Program-made: the position numbers and the translations under genes
The notes under the pieces: generated by a model
What the model saw: only the letters and a program-made list of their open reading frames with translations
Told to the model about the DNA's origin: nothing
The model's database searches: none
Shown here: positions 9,531 through 21,479 of the stretch, piece after piece
How positions within the stretch are numbered: the first letter of the stretch is position 1
Layout: every line of letters begins with the position of its first letter
Assembly: GCF_008728515.1 (NCBI RefSeq)
Contig: NC_044990.1
Span: forward strand, 58,632,879 to 58,696,878
DNA: 64,000 nt
Direction of reading: 5' to 3'
Source of the DNA: Papio anubis
Lineage: Eukaryota > Chordata > Mammalia > Primates > Cercopithecidae

Positions 9531-9795
9531 CAATACAGCAAATAGATTAAGAGCATAAGTTTGCCATAAAACAGATTAAACTATAATATCCAACTTCACT
9601 ACATATTAATTTACTACATAATTTTAAATTAGTTACTTGTTCACCTTAAGCCTATGTTCTACCTTGTAAAATATAGATAAAAGTGTGATACCCTCACAAC
9701 AAAGTAATACAGTGAGGATCTAGTGAGATAATGCATGAAAAACCTTAAGACTAGTTTTCAGCACGTAGCAATCTTTCGATAAACTTTGCAATGTT
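9531..9795 (+). mobile_element. MIR element
   Basis: Words in MIR order are AGATTAAGAGCATAAG, AGTTACTTG, CCTTGTAAAATATAGATAA and GATCTAGTGAGATAATGCA. The middle of the element is AT-rich and diverged. Confidence 0.65.
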
Positions 9796-9999
9796 AACAT
9801 ATATCCCTGGGTCACTGATTATGAATTATTTTAACATTGCTTTCCTTCTATGCATTTTCTTATTCCTTAATGTGGCTTTGAAACTTTTATCTTGTTTTGA
9901 CATTGAAGAACACAATCAGAATGAGAACTGTGCATCTTGGCTCTGAGTGTAGTTTTATTTCCATATCATCCTGTATTGTTCAAGTGCAAATATGACTAG

Positions 10000-10260
10000 G
10001 GGCCTGGGCAGTGATTAAGAGCTTGGGCTGGGGACACACCTTGCCTGGGTTTTAATGATCACTGCACCATTCTATCTGTGCAATATTAGACATGTTACCT
10101 TACTCCTATAAGCCTCAGTTTGCTTATCTTTAAAAAGGAGATAGTAGTAATCCTATCATACAATTATTAAGAGAATGGAATGGGATAAGACATGTATAGT
10201 GCTGAGTTGAGTGTTTGGCATATGGTAAATATTCAATCGAGGTTACTATTATAGTATTTA
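10000..10260 (+). mobile_element. MIR element
   Basis: It reads CAGTGATTAAGAGCTTGGGC, TGCCTGGGTTTTAATGATCA, AAGCCTCAGTTTGCTTATCT and TTGGCATATGGTAAATATTC, a nearly full-length MIR. Confidence 0.8.
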
Positions 10261-10389
10261 TCTGGGTTTGTAGATGAACCATGGGAATCTGTGCATCTTC
10301 TGAAAGTCTAGGCGGAATGTAGTATGCATATGACTGCAGTTTTATATTTACATATTCAGAAGTCAAGGGTGAATAGTCAATGATTTTTC

Positions 10390-10707
10390 TTTTCTTTTCT
10401 TTTGTTTTTTTGAGACAGAGTCTTACTTTCTCGCTCAGGCTGCAATGCAATGGATTGATCTCGGTTCACTGCAACCTCCGCCTCCTGGGTTCAAGAGATT
10501 CTTCTGCCTCAGCCTCCCGAGTAAATGGGACTACAGGCGTGCGCCACCATGCCTGACTAGTTTTTTGTATTTTTAGCAGAGACGGGGTTTCACCATATTG
10601 ACCAGGCTGGTCTCCAACTCCTGACCTCGTGATCCGTCTGCCTCGGCCTCCCAAAGGGCTGGGATTACAGATGTGAGCCACTGCGCCCGGTCAATTATTT
10701 CTGAAAA
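10390..10707 (-). mobile_element. Alu element with target duplication
   Basis: It runs from a (TTTTC)n tail to GCGCCCGGTC. TCAATGATTTTTC flanks it at 10377-10389 and 10708-10720. About 16 extra bases lie between the Alu 5' end and the right duplication. Confidence 0.93.
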
Positions 10708-10861
10708 TCAATGATTTTTCAAAATGTTTCCTACACCCAGAAAAAGCTAAAAACCATCGCTCTTAACCGTGGTATCTACAGGTGAATGGACGTAACTTTC
10801 TCTTCATTTTGGGAGAGTCAAGTGTCACTACATTAGGTTGCTCTTAAAAACACAGAGTCCT

Positions 10862-11176
10862 GGCCGGGCGCGGCGGCTTATGCCTGTAATCCCAGCGCTT
10901 TGGGAGGCCCAGGCAGGCAGATCACGAGGTCAGGAGATTGAGACCATCCTGGCTAACACGGTGAAACCCCATTTCTACTAAAAATACATAAAAATTAGCC
11001 AGGCGTGGTGGCTGGTGCCTGTAGTCCCAGCTAATCGGGAGGCTGAGCCAGGAGAATGGCATGAACCTGGGAGGTGGAACTTGCAGTGAGCCGAGATTGC
11101 AGCACTGCACTCCAGCCTGGGTGACAGAGCAAGACTCTGTCTCAACAAAAAAACAAAAAACAAACAAAAAAAAAAA
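10862..11176 (+). mobile_element. Alu element, AluY-like, with target duplication
   Basis: It begins GGCCGGGCGCGGCGGC and contains CATCCTGGCTAACACGGTG. CAGAGTCCT flanks it at 10853-10861 and 11177-11185. It pairs in inverted orientation with the Alu ending at 10707. Confidence 0.94.
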
Positions 11177-11185
11177 CCAGAGTCC

Positions 11186-11739
11186 TGTGAAAATTTAATA
11201 AAAAGCAAAAAGTAAAATGTATTATTTAATCTTTGCATCATTCCTGTTACTTGTAGGCCCTGGGGAGATGTGTCTGTGCAAACTTGCACGTCTCCTTCCA
11301 GGGCTCCTCATTTCCTGTACCTTGTGGCCTGGTTCCCTTTAATCAGAGAGTTTCTTTTGGCAGAAATGGCTGAAGCATGCACAGAGGTCTTAAGGGTTTC
11401 CAGAGCCCCTGCCTGGGGAAGTTTTATGTAATTTCAAATATTATATAATTCAGGGTTTAAATAGCGTACATTTTGATTCCCAAAGATGTCTAAAGTCTGT
11501 TGAGTCTGAATTTGAGTATTGTAACATTATTTTACCCACTGGTAGAAAAAACAAATTTTAAAAACTGGCTTATATAGCTTTTTGTCTATGAACTGGATGC
11601 TTCCTCATGTCCTGCTGCTAAGTTAGTCTTAGTTTTCATAAGGATGCACTTAAACAGAGGGTAAGCAGCATCCCGGATATTTAGGTAACCTGGACATAAT
11701 TAAATATATGTATTCATGAGCTTCTCTATTTTCACTTTT
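11186..11739. other. No gene recognised
   Basis: Unique-looking sequence with no long frame and no repeat family I can name. Confidence 0.4.
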
Positions 11740-12165
11740 CTTAGGATAAAGCCCAAACCCCATAGCATTTATTAGAAAACCTTTCTACCTTATCCCCCGC
11801 CACTATGCCACATGCAGATCACCACTCCTCCAAAGCTCCAACTATGAGATTCTTCAATATTCTCCAGGCTCCTTCTTGCTTCTGGGTTTCTATACATATT
11901 CCCTCTGCCGTGAACACCTTTTATTCGTTTGTCTCACCCCACGTTCCAACAGAAAGCAGTGACTCCTGTTTATGCACAGGTCTCCACTTAGATATCACTT
12001 CCTCAGGAAAGTCTGCCTAACGCCAAGTATGACTTTTCTCCTTGTCTGGATCTACACTAACCTATAAATAATGATGGCAGGGTCTGTGTCTATGCCACAG
12101 TTGCACATGCCACTATTACAGCACTTCATGTCATTTTAGGAATCCAAGGAATGAATAGTTATTGG
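11740..12165 (+). mobile_element. L2 3' end
   Basis: It shows TTCCCTCTGCCGTGAACACC, ACTTCCTCAGGAAAGTCTGC, GGCAGGGTCTGTGTCTATGC and a final GGAATGAATAG, all L2 3' region hallmarks in order. Confidence 0.75.
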
Positions 12166-12228
12166 ATGAGTTATTTTTAACTACTTATTTTCCATTGGTT
12201 CTTTGCTGGATAACAACATTTCTGGTGG

Positions 12229-12435
12229 GAAAGAAAGAAAGAAAAGAAGAGAAGCGAAAAAAGAAAAGAAAAGAAAAAGAGACAGCGAGGAGGAAGGGAA
12301 AGAGGGAGGGAGGATGGGAGGGAGGGCAGAAGGAAGGAAAGAGGGGGAAAGAAAGAGAAGTAAAGAAAAAGAAAAGAGGTAGGAAGGAAAGGAGGCAGGA
12401 AGGGAGAAAAGAGGAGAAACAGAAGGTGGGATGGA
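12229..12435 (+). repeat. Polypurine tract, (GAAA)n/(GGAA)n rich
   Basis: About 200 bases with fewer than ten pyrimidines. It opens as (GAAA)n, becomes (GGGA)n in the middle and returns to GGAA/AAGA mixes. Such tracts can form intramolecular triplex DNA. The 108-110 codon frames on both strands come only from the base bias. Confidence 0.95.
12304..12326 (+). other. Potential G-quadruplex within the polypurine tract
   Basis: Five GGG runs at 12304, 12308, 12316, 12320 and 12324 are separated by loops of 1-5 bases, satisfying the usual G3+N1-7 pattern. Confidence 0.6.
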
Positions 12436-13889
12436 GAAAGGTCAGTTATGTACAAGATTGTTTTGTAAGCAGGACAATTTGTTTTTGAAATATTAGGCAT
12501 GAATTCCATTAAATTGTACTAAATTCTTTCAATGAAAGAATCAAGTACCATTAATTCATCTTTGCTTCTCATATATAGAATCACATTTCTATAACTAGCT
12601 AAAATACTGGTTATATTGAATGTAACAGACTCTCAAAGTAAAAATGATCAAATAAATACATTTTATATTTTATTTATATACCTCAGAACTGTTGTATAAA
12701 GTCTTTGAAGAATAGATTGATATTTCTTCTCCATTGAGGACTATTTTGAAGAGTCTGTACTGTACATAAATGTGTTCATATATATAATTTTTTACAGCTG
12801 TCTCATATTTGAAAGTGAACCATTTCCTTTCAAAATTAGACATCTATTCAAGACAGACAACTATTTTTAGTGGTAACAGATTTTGGAGCTATTCTAAAGC
12901 ACTATTAATGCATTATTGATGCATGACTTGTGAGAAACTATACAAGATTGTTGAAAACACCAAATATCCATTTCCAAGTATAGGCTTTCACAGAACACAG
13001 CCTTGCTTTTATTACTCATGACACTTACATTCATCACTGAGACTTTTAAGAAGGTGTGTTTTGAGGAGATCTATGGGGCTTGGGAGTGTACTTCTTTATT
13101 GGGAGTTTAATAATGGAGGATTTAACAAGTCCATTAATATAGTTCTATAACTAGGGACATATTTTAGGTAAAATTGTGAAAAATTGTAAATTGACTTTGG
13201 TGCTCTTGCACTTCTCTTGCAGATTTAGTGTCTCTCCTAAGTGCTCAGGGCTTCTAGATTCTACTCCAACCCTGCCCCTGGGACCACCTCCCCCAGTCAT
13301 GATCATATACTTCCCCTCTCCACGGCTAGTCCCTCAGCGTCAAAGCTGATGCTCAAAAAAGAGCTACCGCTCCTTATCTCCCACCCCTGTAAAGACAGTA
13401 AAATTGTACCAGTGACACTAGTAATGCCCAAGTGAGGTGTACTCTCATCAGTTCCTGCCACCACAGCAAGCACAGAGACTATGAGAATGAGACAAAAACT
13501 GGTCTCGGTTACGGGGATCTTTCTGGCTTCTGGCACCTCAAATTTGTTCTCTGAAGATCTTTTTCCTACTTCAGTCCTATATTTTTCTCTAGGTTCCTTA
13601 CTGCTCCCTTGGACTTCAAGCCACCAGTGTTTGGTCTTATTTCTTGTCTATCTGCTTCCCTTGACTCTGACGATACTAGATACTGTAATTTGCCCCTTCT
13701 GTGCATGTCTCTCTCTTCCTGTCCCATGACCTTAATCAAACATCTGGACTTTGTTTCTCAACCCTTGAGTTACACCTTGGCTATGAGTACTTCCGTTTTT
13801 ATCCTATTTTCCTTATTAGTAACAGGATTAAGGTTGATTCCTTGCCCTGTAAGCCACACTGATTACATTAGGCCAGCTAATTTGATGAC
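12436..13889. other. Low-repeat stretch, no gene recognised
   Basis: 12436-13200 is AT-rich and unique-looking. 13230-13880 is more GC-rich with open frames of 64-94 codons on both strands, none with a recognisable domain. It could be an unrecognised old repeat. Confidence 0.35.
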
Positions 13890-14091
13890 CTGAGTTTTCT
13901 TTTTCTTTCTTTCTTTCTTTTTCTTTTTTTTTTTTTTTTTTTAAAGAGATGGGGTCTTGTTTTGTTACCCAGGCTGAAGTGTGGTGGGGCAATCATGGCT
14001 CACTGCAGCCTCAAACTTCTGGGCTCAAGTGACTGTCCCACCTCAACCTCCCAAGTAGTTGAGACTACAGGCACATGTTACGGCACCAGCT

Positions 14092-14135
<44 letters not shown>

Positions 14136-14568
14136 GCAGGCCAGCTGTAGTGGCTCACTCCTGTAATCCCAGCACTTTGGGAGGCTGAGGCAGGTGGATC
14201 AGTTGAGGTCAGAAGTTTCACTGGCCTGGACAACATGGTGAAACCCCGTCTCTACTAAAAATAGAAGAATTTGCTGGGTGTAGTGGCACATGCCTGTGGT
14301 CCCAGCTACTAGGGAGGCTGAGGCAAGAGAATCACTTGAACCCAGGAGGTGGAGGTGGCTGTGAGTCGAGATTGTACCACTGCACTCCAACCTGGGCGAC
14401 AGAGCAGCTTGTTTGTTAAAAACAAAACAAACAAACAAAAAATTTGTAAAGATGAGGTATTGCCATCTTGCCCAGGCTGGTTTCAAACTCCTGGGCTCAA
14501 GCAGTCCTCCCACTTTGGCTTCCCAATGTGTTGAAATTACAGGAGTGAACCACGGCACCCCACTAGCC
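13890..14568 (-). mobile_element. Old Alu (AluJ-like) interrupted by a younger Alu
   Basis: The first part (13890-14138) runs from a T-rich tail through GCTCACTGCAGCCTCAAACT to GCACCAGCTAA. The second part (14441-14568) resumes with GTAAAGATGAGGTATTGCCA and GGGCTCAAGCAGTCCTCCC and ends ACGGCACCCC. Left and right parts form one antisense Alu. Confidence 0.88.
14139..14440 (+). mobile_element. Alu inserted into another Alu
   Basis: It starts GGCCAGCTGTAGTGGCTCAC and ends with an (AAAC)n tail. The flanks AAATTTTGCAG and AAATTTGTAAAG are consistent with a target duplication in the middle A-rich linker of the host Alu. Confidence 0.9.
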
Positions 14569-15389
14569 TGACTTTAATATTTTCATGAGGTAATGCTTCA
14601 ATGCTAACCTCCAATATAATTTCATGCATATTTTCAGGAAATACATGATGTTTTGCTATAAATACATTATTGGTGTTATCTGTTTCTACTTTGCATATAG
14701 GGATGAAGAGCCAGCCATTGTTAGAAAGGCAACATGACTCAGAGGCAGGACAAAGATAAGATCCTTAGTCTCTGGTATTCAGAGCAGTTCCTCAATTTAT
14801 GGAAATAGTGACATTGTTCCATCTTTCCCACATCCCAGTGAAAGTATTCAAGTGACTGTTTACACACAACTGGTGATGTTCACAATTGTAGCACTTTTGC
14901 CCTCAATGTGTTATATCTGTAAGAATTCGTATGTTGAAAGTTAGTAAGTGGAGATGCTTTTGTATTGAAATCCGATTTCTATCAGCCAAGCGAAGAGGAA
15001 ACTGAAGGTCTATTTATTCTAGATTTAGACACACTCCTAAAATGTTTGGCTATCTGTTGTGCTCACAACACTAAAAACTAACAAATAACTAGAAATAGTG
15101 CCTTAGAGGGAAATAGCACCTTAGGGGGAAAGATCCAGAAAAAAAAGGAATAAAAGTTTAGGGTCATTTTGTATAAAGACAAAAAGTCTACTACGTCTCT
15201 CAAAAGACAATTATAACTTTCAAGTATAATTCCAGAGCATGGAAGCATTGCAGGACAATTCAATAACTGAGAGTAAATTAGGTTCATACTCTGAGGAGAC
15301 AGGCAAGTTTGCAGTATATTTGAGACTCTTTGCAGCCTTTCTTCTTCTAAGTCCCTCCTCCACCCTGAAACCAGAGTCCTATTTCTAAG
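14569..15389. other. No gene recognised
   Basis: Unique-looking sequence. A 105-codon minus-strand frame at 15078-15395 has no known domain. Confidence 0.4.
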
Positions 15390-15590
15390 ACACAAATGTC
15401 ACCCTGTCATTCCCCTGATTAAAACCCTTCAATGATTCCTTCTCTTTTGTGTACAGGATAAAAATCTCAACTTCTTGGCTTGATGTACAAAGCTCTTCAA
15501 AGCCAGACTGTAATTTATATTATTTGTTCGCTGAACTCCTACCACCTCTCCACATGGCTTAGCCTACTATGCATCATGTTGAAGACCTAG
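15390..15590 (+). mobile_element. L2 fragment
   Basis: ACCCTGTCATTCCCCTGATT, CAATGATTCCTTCTCTTTTG, ACAGGATAAAAATCTCAACT and CTACCACCTCTCCACATGGC follow the L2 3' consensus closely. Confidence 0.75.
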
Positions 15591-15609
15591 AGAAAGCCTT
15601 AGAATAATA

Positions 15610-15850
15610 ATCATACTTAAATCCACTGACTGTTTGCTGTGTTCCAAGTATGAGGCTAAGAATTTCTTGAACACCATCTCATTTGTAGAATATTTAAATG
15701 ATAAATATTTATTGATTGTTTTACAGATAAGGAAACTGCTGCTCAACTTAAGGTCAAAGTTAACTGATACGTGTCCTATTTTACAGCTAGTAAGCAGCTA
15801 AGTTCAATGTTACAGCCAGCCAGTCTGATTCCTAGTAGGTAGACCTCAGG
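15610..15850 (-). mobile_element. Antisense MIR element
   Basis: CTGTTTGCTGTGTTCCAAGT, TTTTACAGATAAGGAAACTG and CAGCTAGTAAGCAGC mark an antisense MIR. Part of the middle (TATTTTACAGCTAGT) seems locally duplicated. Confidence 0.7.
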
Positions 15851-16944
15851 CTTTCGCCTGAGAGCCCCACGGACACCAGCAGTCATTCTCTTATAAAAGG
15901 ATGGCTCCCACCTTGCCATGCGTACATCAGGATTTCAAAAAACAAAATTCAGTAGGAGAGATTAAGATGATTTCTTTATACTTCTCAGTAAAATTTAAAT
16001 TTCATAGAGGCATTAGATAAATGTGTAACAATGTGTGATGTCTTTTTGATGGGATAGACAGAAAACAGAGGTCTTGATCCACTTGGGGTAATTAAAGAGT
16101 CTGTGACACATCTTAAAAGTGAAGAGGTATGAATTCCGGGGCCCTGGCCAAATTCCAAACCACATAATTATATCTTCCTCTTATACCTAAAATTTTTCTC
16201 AGAGTTTCAGCTGAAAAATAAATTCTTTACTTCCCCTAGTAAATGTTACCACTCAAGCAGAAGCTTATAAGATATCCTTAGGCCCCTTTAAGCAGGCCCT
16301 TCCTATATTTCATTGAGGAGTCAAATTTCCTGGGCAAGATGGCCCAGAATAAAAGACACTGTTCTACATAAGTTTCCATATTTTGTTGGATAAATATGGT
16401 AAGCATAACCAACATATTTCAGGAAGGAGGTATAGGTTGACGGACAGATATAGACATTAGAAATATACTTAAATCAAAGTAACAGAATAATAAATATTGA
16501 ACTTATTTGAATGACTGTTTGAATGCTTTATTTAAACTACAACTCACCTCTTGCAAAAATGGTGTTTCTGACTCCAGGGATGTTTGTAGACATGATGAAA
16601 TAAAAGCAATGTTTTAACTTTAACTTAACAAAATAAAGCTCAAGGGTCACTTCCATGTGTCTCTCTGAACTGGATTATGCTTTGGATTTCAAGTATAATT
16701 GCAATTTGTCACAAGTAATGATACTGGAAGTGTTGTAACACATAGTAATTGAAGTGGGTGTCTCTTTATTAAAACTGATGGCACACTTTTTTCTTACCAC
16801 AAACATTCAGTAGAAATCCTTGCTCAATATTCATAGAGATGAAGTACAGAAACAGAAAGAAAGGAATCAGTGTTGATCCAACTTTCATTTCAAATGAACC
16901 ACTAATCAAGTTTGTTATAATTACATACTTTATTGAATTAGCGA
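15851..16944. other. Low-repeat stretch, no gene recognised
   Basis: About 1.1 kb of unique-looking AT-rich DNA with no long frame and no clear repeat. Confidence 0.4.
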
Positions 16945-17060
16945 ACTGCTAACATTTATTGAATAATCTCCTCATCACTATGCTAAGTATTTTACATTCA
17001 TCATTCCAGGAAGAACTCTGTGAGCTACCATGAACTACCAAAGTGAAGAAACCACCTAGA
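16945..17060 (-). mobile_element. Antisense MIR fragment
   Basis: CTAACATTTATTGAATAATC, CACTATGCTAAGTATTTTAC and GTGAAGAAACC are antisense MIR words. Confidence 0.6.
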
Positions 17061-17504
17061 GCACCCATATATTTTGCTCTTGAGGAGAAAGATTCAAGTT
17101 ATTCCAACATTATTTTTTGAACTAACTGTTAAACATATTGTATAAAGGAATGACTTCAAGTTTTAAATTAATTTTTGGATAAAACACAACATTTCAGAGG
17201 AATTTTGCACCTGTAATGAGACTTAGTAGATTAAGAAGAGAAACTGATGGTCAAAATAACCACAAGTTGAATGACTGGTCTGTGTATAATAATTGCTTGA
17301 ATAGTATACAGCGATATCTCATTTCAGGTCAAAAAATCTCTAGGCTTTCAATTTTTAAAATCTGAAATATTGAAGTGTTCTAATTCATATTTAATAGAGT
17401 AATCCTGTTAACCAAAGTAAGACTCCTACTTGGTAAAAATAGCTTACTCTCTATAAAGCAAAGTAAATGGATATATTGGGAATTAAACTTATAATCGAAT
17501 AATT
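17061..17504. other. No gene recognised
   Basis: AT-rich unique-looking sequence. Confidence 0.4.
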
Positions 17505-17590
17505 ATGTAATTATGAGTTTGAGGTCAGCCTGAGCCACAGAGCAAGACCTTCTCTCTAACAAAATAAGTAAAACAAACAAATAAAAATTT
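17505..17590 (+). mobile_element. Possible decayed Alu fragment
   Basis: GAGTTTGAGGTCAGCCTGAG joined to CACAGAGCAAGACC and an (AAAC)n tail looks like an Alu with most of its middle deleted. Confidence 0.4.
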
Positions 17591-17650
17591 TTTATAAAAG
17601 GTCTACTCAATTCCAGTTCATTATAAACATATGGCAATGCCAAATCAGAC

Positions 17651-17790
17651 TTTTTTTTTTTTTTTTGTATTTTTTAGTAGAGATAGGTTTTGCCAAGTTG
17701 GCCAGGTTGATCTTGAACTCCTGACCTCAGGTGATCCACCCGCCTCGGCCTCCCAAAGTGCTGGGATTACAGGCTTGAGCCACCGCGCCA
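17651..17790 (-). mobile_element. Alu left-arm monomer
   Basis: A T14 run leads straight into TTAGTAGAGATAGGTTTTGC and continues to GAGCCACCGCGCC. Only the 5' half of an Alu is present, so it is a FLAM-like or internally primed copy. Confidence 0.85.
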
Positions 17791-17795
17791 GATCT

Positions 17796-18837
17796 GCCTT
17801 TTTAAAGAGAAGCTAGGATTTGTATTTTTTCTTAAAGTAACCAGGTTGGCAACGTTTTCTGATATTATAAATCTACTTTAGGCCAACAGAATATGCCTAC
17901 CGCCCATTTTTGGTGCATAAATTGCAAATTTGCAATCTCTCATTTATGTCTTCTGTTCTTCCCTCATTTATAAATTCGTAAAGAAATGTTTCCTGATAAT
18001 TACTACTTCCATTGGCTAAGACAGCAAGTGTTCATATTAAAATCAAGGTTATAACCAACTGTTTTTGCCATATTCCTTTCCCATTTTTTGGTTCAATTTT
18101 AACTTCTATCTCCTCTCATCTCCTCCACTCATGGGGTTCATTTGGCAAGAAATGGTTGCTATCATTTAGCCCCAAATGGGCTCATACTTTAAACGTCTTC
18201 ACCTGATTTGAGATCATCCTGAAACAGCTACTTCCTGTCACCCTGGGTCACGCTAAAGGTGATCAAATGCAGGCACCAACCTGATAGAATACCTTCCTCT
18301 CCAAGGTTAAGATATTCTCTCTCATCCTATGAGTCATATCAGTAAGATAATGTTTAATTTTCACAAAAGCCACATCATGCTCTCATTTCACCCCCATCAC
18401 TCAGTTTCAAGGCAATTCATGTGGACTTAGAATGATCTCTATTTTACCTTTTGAACCTTCCTTCTCTTCCTTTGGAGGGAAAAATCTGTGACTAATTCTA
18501 ATCAACTTTGCCCTAACTCATGTTTGCATTCAAAAACAACATTTTTCTTCCTTTCACAGATCCTTCACAATTGGCATTGGCTATGAACTCAAGGTTCTAA
18601 GCCTAATTTCTATTAGGTATCACTCTAAAATAATGACTACATCTCTGCCTGAGTGGTATCCCCTGCTAACCCCACAAAGCATGTCTCTGTTCTTTAGTCC
18701 TGGCCCTGAAGACAAAAATGGCCTCTTCAGTGAGTCATTTGCCCCTACTGACCGCAGGTAAAGCAGTTACTGTCAGCATTGTTCATTCTGACTCAGTCCT
18801 CCTCAAGTACACTTGGACTAGAGTTTATATCTTTTTT
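17796..18837. other. No gene recognised; pyrimidine-rich
   Basis: Unique-looking sequence with many CT-rich words from 18060 onward. No intact frame over 64 codons was found. An old LINE relic is possible but I could not place it. Confidence 0.35.
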
Positions 18838-18950
18838 TCCGCCATGCCCGGATAATTATTGTCTTCTCCGTAGAGACAGAGTTTCACCATATTGATACAA
18901 GTTGGTTTTGAAGTCACTTACCTCGTGATCCACCCACCTCGGCTTCCTTT
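18838..18950 (-). mobile_element. Decayed Alu fragment
   Basis: CCGCCATGCCCGGATAATTA, TAGAGACAGAGTTTCACC and CCTCGTGATCCACCCACC remain from an antisense Alu left arm. Confidence 0.75.
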
Positions 18951-20127
18951 ATTCCATTGTAAATCGGTTAGCTTTACTGTTGATTGCCTGAGAAATATTT
19001 GTGTGATTCTTCGATCTATCAACTCCAGTCCCCTGATACCCACCAAGCTGTTTGTCGATGTATAATCGTTGTTTCCTGCGCAGGACTTTCAATGATAAAA
19101 CTGGATAGTCCCAGGCAGATGGGGAGAGTTGGTCACCTCACTGTCAGGGAGTTTATTGAGAGAACAGACTAGCAGAGAATGCTGAGAAAGCTTAATAAGG
19201 CCTCAGAAAAAAAAATCACCAAGTGAGTTTTGGATGAGCCCAGCCTGTTAGTTTGGATGTATTCCTCAGATGAAGGTGTGAGTAGCACAAGTTTTTTCAA
19301 TCTGTATCTGACATACCATTCTCACTACTACCCACCCTTTCCTCCATCAGTTCAAGTTTAGTCTCAGACGCAAGTTCACATACAAGTGTGAAACGCAAGT
19401 ATAGAAATTCTCACTTTGTAGCCAAATGCCCTTGATAGACCTTAACTTAACACAACATAGCATATTCCTCCAGTAGACACGTTCAAAGCATCTGCAGCCT
19501 TCCTCGTGTCTCCTGCCATCTTGGTTCCAAACTTCATAATCTTCTCTTAGAGGCTTTCAAACTGCCCTTTTAAAGAAGAAACGTAACATCAGAGTCTGTC
19601 CCAAGTTTCATAATTCATTCATAAGACTTACTCCTTTACCAATAGAGTGACATCATCTGACTTGTTTGTACATCTTAAACTTCTGATTTTATCAAGTAGA
19701 AGGGAATCATTTCCAAAAACTTTGAAGAAAGAAAAAGCAACATAGCTTTCAACAGTTAAGCTTAAAACCTTGCATTACTCAAATTATCTCTGTAAAATGT
19801 ATGATTCATCACTTAAATACTTAAAGGTAAGTGGGACGGGGGGGAAAACACAACTAGAACACCACAATAGAAACTTCTGACTTGGTAGTTCTTTCTGTAT
19901 TTGAACTATGTAATTAAACCATACAACAATTTCTCTTTTAGCTGGAGAAGTCTCTTTGTTACTTCCGTCTTTGAATAACGGGATTACCTATCTTTTTCTG
20001 CCTCTCATCCTAGGGTTTTCATTTGCTTTTATTATTACATGGATTGATATAGTAGAATTAAATTTAGAAAATATTGTTTTAATAGAAGTTTATTTCCTTT
20101 ACATATATATAAGAGACTGTCTGTAAA
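18951..20127. other. No gene recognised; short possible DNA-transposon scrap near 19085-19140
   Basis: Mostly unique-looking. ATAAAACTGGATAGTCCCAG and GAGTTGGTCACC resemble an old mammalian DNA-transposon scrap, family not identified. A 62-codon frame crosses it. Confidence 0.3.
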
Positions 20128-20138
20128 AAGAAAAGCAT

Positions 20139-20435
20139 TCTCTGGGTTGGGCACAGTGACTCATGCCTGTAATTCCCTGACTTTGGGAGGCAGAGGCAGG
20201 TGGATCACTTGAGCTCAGGGGTTCGAGACCAGCCTGGGCAACATGGCAAAACCCCGTCTCTACTAAAAATACAAGAAAAATTAGCTGGGCATGGAGGCAC
20301 GTGCCTGTAATCCCAGCTACTAGGGAGGCTGAGGCAGGAGAATCACTTGAACCCGGGAGGTGGAGGTTGCAGTGAGCTGAGATCGAGCCACTGCACTCCA
20401 TCCTGGATAACAGAATGACACTCTGTCTCCAGGAA
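20139..20435 (+). mobile_element. Alu element with target duplication
   Basis: It runs from GGGTTGGGCACAGTGACTC to GACACTCTGTCTCCAGG and an A tail. AGAAAAGCATTCTCT before and AGAAAAGTGTTCTCT after form a 15-bp duplication with two mismatches. Confidence 0.92.
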
Positions 20436-20572
20436 AAAAAAAAAGAGAAAAGTGTTCTCTGTAATCATATAATCGACAGATTTTATCTTTCATAAATATA
20501 AAAATGAATGACACCTTTCTTCCAAAGGGAATCCTTTAAATACATTTAAATTTCCATTTATCAAGAAAATCC

Positions 20573-20687
20573 GGTGCAGCACAGCAACATGGCACAAGTA
20601 TACATATGTAACAAACCTGCACATTATGCACATGTACCCTAGAACTTAAAGTATAATAATAATAAAAAAATAAAATTAAAAAAAAAA
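20573..20687 (+). mobile_element. Short L1PA 3' end insertion
   Basis: Only the last ~90 bases of a primate L1 remain: GGTGCAGCACAGCAACATGG through ACTTAAAGTATAATAATAAT, then an A-rich tail. A perfect 10-bp duplication, AAGAAAATCC, lies at 20563-20572 and 20688-20697. Confidence 0.93.
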
Positions 20688-20697
20688 AAGAAAATCC

Positions 20698-21479
20698 ACC
20701 GCTATAGAATAAGCTGGATCCTTGTGCACTTGGTGTAAATTATAATTTCCTGGATTTCTACTGCTTTTCTTAAATAGCCATTGAAACTTTAATAAACGTA
20801 TGACTTATATTCTGGCCTCCACTTAGAACGTATTAAACTAAGAGAGCTGATGTGACTCATTGATTCACAGAAGACACCCTCGGAAATATTCATTTTATAA
20901 TCAGCTTGATACATTCAACCTTTGCATGTACTCATCATTAATCACTCAAAAGGGGATATAATTTTAAAAAGAACCTTTATTTATGATAAACATGAACATT
21001 CATCCATGTGTTTGTGATGCAGTTTTGTAAGCTTAAATTCACAATTTAAAATAAAAAATCTTCCTGAGCTGATAAATGAAAGTCTCCTGTCATATTAACC
21101 TTGGTATACATCCATCTTGTCCTGTTGAAATTTGGTTTCGCTTTATAATTAATATGTGTATGTTTCTCATATTTTTCTCTTCTTCACAGTTCTTACAGCG
21201 TTCCTGGTATAGACCTTCATCACTCTCAATTAGATTATTTCCCTCCTAAGTAGTAAAATTCTTTACCATTCCTTGCTTCTATAATTCGCATAGTATATTC
21301 TGCCATGTCGTTCTTCCTAAAACTGTGTTTTTAATCTGTAATTCCTCTACCAATGGTCTCTAATTTTATGTTCAAAAAAGTCATCTTGAAATAGCAAAAT
21401 TATGAAATCATAAACATCTTGGATTAGAAAATATCTTAGCAATATTTAGTCCAGCCTCCCAAATGATTCATAGTATGTG
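20698..21479. other. No gene recognised
   Basis: AT-rich unique-looking DNA with no long frame. Confidence 0.4.

Noticed and set aside
12162..12509. 108-110 codon frames on both strands
   Set aside because: Products are almost only K/E/R/G or S/L/F/P because of the polypurine tract.
20099..20401. 100-codon frame, typical of many others with LECSG, SAHCNL or VAGITG words
   Set aside because: These peptides are translations of Alu sequence. Every similar frame in the window falls inside an annotated Alu.
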